Shown piece after piece: positions 60,701-64,000 of a stretch of 64,000 bases of DNA. Origin of the DNA: Stentor coeruleus (Eukaryota; Ciliophora; Heterotrichea; Heterotrichida; Stentoridae); contig MPUH01000132.1 of assembly GCA_001970955.1 (NCBI GenBank), forward strand, positions 34,084-98,083, read 5' to 3'. The notes beneath the pieces were generated by a model. That model saw only the letters and a list, made by a program, of their open reading frames with translations, was not told the DNA's origin and did not search any database. A program made the position numbers and the translations under genes. Position 1 is the first letter of the stretch. Each line of letters opens with the position of its first letter.

Positions 60701-63700
60701 TGCATGAAGTTTATGAGTTCTTACACCATCTAATAATTTCTTATCACGAATATCAGCAACGAATTTCTTCCACATATCAACAGCTTCTTTAGGTTTTCTA
60801 CGAAGAATGATTTCAATGTTTCTTATGCACTCTTTAACTTTAGGAGCTGCGAATATAAATCCAATACATCTGTCTGTAGCTTCTTTCAAAGTCCTTCTTT
60901 CAAGTCTTTCAATAGCAATTTGTAATTTGAATGTTCTTGCATTGTCAAATAGTTTCTTATCTTTAATATCTTGAACAACTTTAACCCATTTCCTTAAAGC
61001 GTTTTTAGGTATGTTTTTAAGACCTGTTACTATGTTTTCTAGACATCCTTTAACTTTGTTACCACCACCAAAGATTCTTTGTGTAGCATCACGAGTTGCT
61101 CTTGTTGGTATACGAGATAAACAGTTAAGAAGTTTAGCACTTCTTAGGCTATCGAAGAAATCTTTTCGTTTACAGCTTTCAACGTATTTCTTCCATTTTT
61201 CTACTGCAGTTCTAGGCATACGAAGCATTGTACTATAGATTTTCCTTATGGCTCCTTTAACCATATTACCTTCACCAAAGATTCTTTGTGTAGCATCTCT
61301 TAGAGTTCTTTTAGCAACATTGGTTAAGACAATTAATAGTCTTTGGCTTCTTACACCATCTAAAATTTCTTTGTTGTTTACTGCTTGGACATATTTACGC
61401 CATCTGTCAAATGCTTCTTTTGGTTTACGTTTAAGAATACCATCCATTCTTTTGATTGTTGCACGAACTTTTGGAGCTGCGAAGATAAAGCCAACACATC
61501 TGTCTGCAGCTTCTTTCATTGTCCTTCTGTGGATTCTTTCTAATGAAATTTGAAGTTTGTAACATCTGGCATTATCGAAAAGTTTCTTGTCTTTGATGTC
61601 TTGGACAACTTTAACCCATTTCCTTAAAGCTTTCTTTGGTATGCTTTTAAGACCAGTTACTATGTTTTCTAGACATCCTTTGACTTTATTACCACCACCT
61701 AATATTCTTTGTGTCGTATCACGAGATGTTCTCATTGGGATACGAGTTAGGCAGTTAAGAAGTTTAGCGCTTCTTAGATTATCGAAGAAGTCTTTATGTT
61801 TGCAGCCTTCAACATATTTCTTCCATTTATCGACTGCTGTCTTAGGCATACGAAGCATTGTGTTGTAAATCTTTCTAATTGCTCCTTTAACGACACTACC
61901 TTCACCAAACATTCTTTGTGTAGCATCTCTTAGAGTTCTCTTTGATACATTGGTTAAGACTATGAGTAGTCTTTGACTTCTTACACTATCTAAGATTTCT
62001 TTATTGTTTACTGCTTGGACATATTTACGCCATCTGTCAAATGCTTCCTTAGGTTTGCGTTTAAGTAAACCATCCATTCTCTTAAGAATAGCTTTGATCT
62101 TAGGAGCTGCGAATATAAATCCAATACATCTGTCAGCAGCTTCTTTCATTGTCCTTCTTTGAAGTCTTTCAAGAGATATTTGAAGTTTATATGATCTTGC
62201 ACCATCATATAATCTCTTAGCTTTAACATCTTCAACATATTTAACCCATGTCTTCAAAGCATTTCTAGGAATATTCTTAAGACCATTAAGTATGTTCTTT
62301 AATGCTCCAGCAATCTTGTTACCACCACCTATTATTCTTAAGCTTGCATCTCTTGCTGTTCTTGTTGGAATACGAGTTAAGCAGTTAAGAAGTTTAGCGC
62401 TTCTTAGGTTGTCGAAGAAATCTTTTCGTTTGCATCTTTCTACATATTTCTTCCATTGATCAATAGCAGTTCTTGGCATTCTTAACATAGTATTATATAT
62501 CTTCCTTATAGCACCTTTAACCATGTTACCTTCACCAAATATTCTTTGAGTAGCATCTCTTAAAGTTCTCTTAGCAACATTAGTCAAGACAACAAGTAGT
62601 CTTTGGCTTCTTACTCCATCTAAGATTTCTTTGTTATTTACTGCTTGAACATATTTACGCCATCTATCAAATGCTTCTTTTGGTTTGCGTTTAAGTATAC
62701 CATCCATTCTCTTTATTATAGCTTTGATCTTAGGAGCTGCGAATATAAATCCAATACATCTGTCAGCAGCTTCTTTCATTGTCCTTCTTTGAAGTCTTTC
62801 AAGAGTATTTTGAAGTTTGTATGATCTAGCACCATCATAAAGTCTCTTAGCTTTAACATCTTCAACATATTTAGCCCAAGTCCTTAATGCGTTTCTTGGA
62901 ATATTCTTAAGACCATTGAGTATATTCTTTAATGCTCCAGCAATCTTATTACCACCACCAAGGATTCTTAAGCTTGCATCTCTTGTTGTTCTTGTTGGTA
63001 TACGAGTTAAGCAGTTAACGAGTTTAGCACTTCTTAGATTATCGAAGAAATCTTTTCTCTTGCATCTTTCTACATATTTCTTCCATTGATCAATAGCAGT
63101 TCTTGGCATTCTTAGCATAGTACTATAAATCTTTCTGATTGCTCCTTTAACCATGTTACCTTCACCAAATATTCTTTGTGTAGCATCTCTTAGAGTTCTC
63201 TTAGCGACATTGTTAAGGACAACAAGCAGTCTTTGACTTCTTACTCCATCTAAAATTTCTTTGTTGTTTACTGCTTGGACATATTTACGCCATCTGTCAA
63301 ATGCTTCCTTAGGTTTGCGTTTAAGAATACCATCCATTCTCTTCATTATAGCTTTGATCTTAGGAGCTGCGAATATAAATCCAATGCATCTGTCAGCAGC
63401 TTCTTTCATTGTCCTTCTTTGAAGTCTTTCAAGAGTATTTTGAAGTTTATATGATCTTGCACCATCATAAAGTCTCTTAGCTTTAACATCTTCAACATAT
63501 TTAGCCCAAGTCCTTAATGCATTTCTAGGAATATTCTTAAGACCATTGAGTATGTTCTTCAAAGCTCCAGCAATCTTATTACCACCACCAAGGATTCTTA
63601 AGCTTGCATCTCTTGTTGTTCTTGTTGGAATACGAGTTAGGCAATTAAGAAGTTTAGCGCTTCTTAAGTTATCGAAGAAGTCTTTTCGTTTGCATCTTTC

Positions 63701-64000
63701 CACATATTTCTTCCATTGATCAATAGCAGTTCTAGGCATTCTTAGCATGGTATTATATATCTTCCTTATAGCACCTTTAACCATGTTACCTTCACCAAAT
63801 ATTCTTTGAGTAGCATCTCTTAAAGTCCTCTTAGCAACATTATTAAGTACAACAAGTAATCTTTGGCTTCTTACTCCATCTAAAATTTCTTTATTGTTTA
63901 CTGCTTGGACATATTTACGCCATCTATCAAATGCTTCCTTAGGTTTGCGTTTAAGTAAACCATCCATTCTCTTAAGAATAGCTTTGATCTTAGGAGCTGC
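57794..64000 (-). CDS. Giant protein of 70-residue Trp repeats, 5' partial
   Basis: The minus-strand frame is open to the right edge (the ATG at 63967 is internal); 2068 residues are visible, ending in TAA. It is built of about two dozen 70-residue units with the pattern AxxxWKKYVxxxxxKxxxD, then R..KL...L..I..RT..D...RI.G.G.K..GAL..I. The first 15 visible units form five near-identical 210-residue triplets; about ten diverged units follow. A non-repeated tail (about 1690-2068) has W-containing helices, a Ser/Pro linker and a coiled coil. The AxxxW+ helices recall centrin-binding Sfi1 repeats, but the unit is twice as long. Inference: a long helical filament protein of the cortex or contractile system. 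Confidence 0.9.
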   Translation of the reverse strand, partial: AAPKIKAILKRMDGLLKRKPKEAFDRWRKYVQAVNNKEILDGVRSQRLLVVLNNVAKRTLRDATQRIFGEGNMVKGAIRKIYNTMLRMPRTAIDQWKKYVERCKRKDFFDNLRSAKLLNCLTRIPTRTTRDASLRILGGGNKIAGALKNILNGLKNIPRNALRTWAKYVEDVKAKRLYDGARSYKLQNTLERLQRRTMKEAADRCIGFIFAAPKIKAIMKRMDGILKRKPKEAFDRWRKYVQAVNNKEILDGVRSQRLLVVLNNVAKRTLRDATQRIFGEGNMVKGAIRKIYSTMLRMPRTAIDQWKKYVERCKRKDFFDNLRSAKLVNCLTRIPTRTTRDASLRILGGGNKIAGALKNILNGLKNIPRNALRTWAKYVEDVKAKRLYDGARSYKLQNTLERLQRRTMKEAADRCIGFIFAAPKIKAIIKRMDGILKRKPKEAFDRWRKYVQAVNNKEILDGVRSQRLLVVLTNVAKRTLRDATQRIFGEGNMVKGAIRKIYNTMLRMPRTAIDQWKKYVERCKRKDFFDNLRSAKLLNCLTRIPTRTARDASLRIIGGGNKIAGALKNILNGLKNIPRNALKTWVKYVEDVKAKRLYDGARSYKLQISLERLQRRTMKEAADRCIGFIFAAPKIKAILKRMDGLLKRKPKEAFDRWRKYVQAVNNKEILDSVRSQRLLIVLTNVSKRTLRDATQRMFGEGSVVKGAIRKIYNTMLRMPKTAVDKWKKYVEGCKHKDFFDNLRSAKLLNCLTRIPMRTSRDTTQRILGGGNKVKGCLENIVTGLKSIPKKALRKWVKVVQDIKDKKLFDNARCYKLQISLERIHRRTMKEAADRCVGFIFAAPKVRATIKRMDGILKRKPKEAFDRWRKYVQAVNNKEILDGVRSQRLLIVLTNVAKRTLRDATQRIFGEGNMVKGAIRKIYSTMLRMPRTAVEKWKKYVESCKRKDFFDSLRSAKLLNCLSRIPTRATRDATQRIFGGGNKVKGCLENIVTGLKNIPKNALRKWVKVVQDIKDKKLFDNARTFKLQIAIERLERRTLKEATDRCIGFIFAAPKVKECIRNIEIILRRKPKEAVDMWKKFVADIRDKKLLDGVRTHKLHAALTAVPRRTLRDAYQRIIGEGDKVKGALKNIVNAFAKMTKRGLIQWKHYVYLCNHKGIMDNLRSERLKIALSKIHLRTMKDVHERIVGEGDKVKGALRRIAMAGQKMPKIAFEIWRKYIVAVKSKSVYDLVRSHKLLISFSRLTNRTLKDANNRILGEGDKIKGAIRRIIIQLNKNTRVAYNSWKDFVKAVNDKNIFDNERAGKLQRALERVPRRVLKLSSNRILGEGNQALGALRRLAISCNKLPKKAIEKWREFITGCRHGHLMDNIRSQKLKYALTSIPRRVSFDIFDRLVRSEERLRGKLNNLAKVMSKKPLRSCNQWRAQTKVTKMMTSYRAGRLRHSLWKLPLSVLRISMTRIIGDGSRALGALRLLGSTALNRPREAFKLWKDFIERNKRGELFSGMRSHRLFITMTRISMRTMREAARTVITAQDKIKHMFRLWEVEIYNNMRGIWGEWRHFVSGVKRGELLDAVKTQKLRKAIEAVPRRTMRDAFERVIGDGSRVKGALRRLEISCSRIMNSSFFIWRDYMIQNRSRESLRRLKAQQLKNTLQHIPQRVLKDALDRILGDGKKVLGCLRRLSIFVIAQQRDGFLKWKNKTVSNRSGNMSRGNKIRFALEAIAKRSLKSALYKVLGDLRAKRGIARMTRNLVNQQRNAIERLRDRVMKLRMIKKVNAAYILMRMLKIKCDMMIKGRFRMWKNMEALRRMRLMRKALMHMLFYASINFENAFWKWKYVLTIKGIDVNPKHAVMQKRLSNVAFNYQTRLKQFALFKLLLFFRSNAVPQQSKKTLQFAVSSLVKATREEFPRSPSPERRPETKTPTSLQGSISRDAAGKLSKDELVGVNQLGAAEVVCMQLRNLRQRNLLLGFTSVAVFSKQIGIFDDERSRLIEQINELRYDKHSLLEDNTALRHHNEALIDNLEKTNLNFQSLSLHLDQMRLGRMVRVISKMIELPMLEALIMVKHHTGIN
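61441..64000 (-). repeat. Coding tandem repeat, 630-bp period
   Basis: The sequence CATCCATTCT occurs at 61441, 62071, 62701, 63331 and 63961, exactly 630 bp apart, inside the giant repeat gene. The copies between 62071 and 63961 look more alike than the one at 61441-62070; beyond 61441 the period persists at protein level only. The array runs off the right edge. Confidence 0.95.

Noticed and set aside
58836-61868. Plus-strand frames of 70-125 codons across the giant repeat gene
   Set aside because: They repeat with the 630-bp period and are antisense shadows of the repeat units.
2-64000. tRNA, rRNA, CRISPR array, telomere
   Set aside because: I looked for tRNA B-box-like GGTTCGANTC, regularly spaced repeats and telomeric CCCTAA-type repeats and found nothing convincing; a tRNAscan run would be decisive.

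Overview
The window looks like macronuclear DNA of a heterotrich ciliate (the Stentor/Blepharisma group). It is very AT-rich and holds densely packed, almost intronless eukaryotic genes (GCP4, DPP3, ATG16, CCDC61/VFL3, PP1, ArfGAP, DNAJB12/14, ion channels, EF-hand proteins). The five introns I could place are all exactly 15 nt, GT...AG, with an A at intron position 10. Of about 29 gene models, 27 end in TAA or TAG. Two small hypothetical genes end in TGA, and both reach TAA within five codons if TGA is read through. No confident gene has TGA in frame or as its stop. This fits either UGA reassignment (as known in Blepharisma) or strong UGA avoidance under the standard code; the sequence alone does not settle genus or code.

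Layout. 0-12.5 kb: 3' end of a multi-EF-hand protein, a small hypothetical gene, an Alba-domain protein, a cyclin, a DUF229 sulfatase-fold membrane or lumenal protein, and a DNAJB12/14-type ER co-chaperone. 12.5-18.8 kb: gene-poor, with three tandem paralogues of about 144 residues ending in CaaX-like motifs and a long stop-broken coding relic. 18.8-27 kb: a kinase with a Cys-rich tail, a Merlin (IS1595-like) transposase relic, a coiled-coil gene, a decayed stretch, an IQ-like basic protein and a one-intron gene. 27-42 kb: an acylated protein, GCP4, DPP3, CCDC61, a basic Sfi1-like protein and an NPHP3/TEP1-type NACHT protein with a coiled-coil tail. 42-48 kb, minus strand: ATG16, an acidic protein, a GPR180/TMEM145-like 7TM protein, a type I membrane protein and PP1. 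48-64 kb: a CNBD K+ channel, ArfGAP, an EF-hand relic, a giant WD40-ankyrin-TRP-like channel, and the 3' part of a giant protein built of 70-residue repeats.

The sequence is a scaffold with unmerged contig ends. Each of eight single N bases is flanked by two copies of the same 64-226 bp. Four genes are affected (DPP3, 7TM protein, CNBD channel, WD40-TRP channel); deleting one copy restores or keeps the frame in every case. At three junctions the copies differ slightly, as two alleles would.

Several gene-poor stretches hold recognisable but decayed coding sequence (LMBRD2-like, Merlin transposase, EF-hand/centrin-like, coiled-coil and unknown relics). The live genes lean towards cilia and cytoskeleton (GCP4, CCDC61, NACHT-coil, W-repeat proteins), calcium and ion signalling, and membrane traffic or autophagy. 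There is no sign of operons; neighbours on both strands are often 30-200 bp apart.
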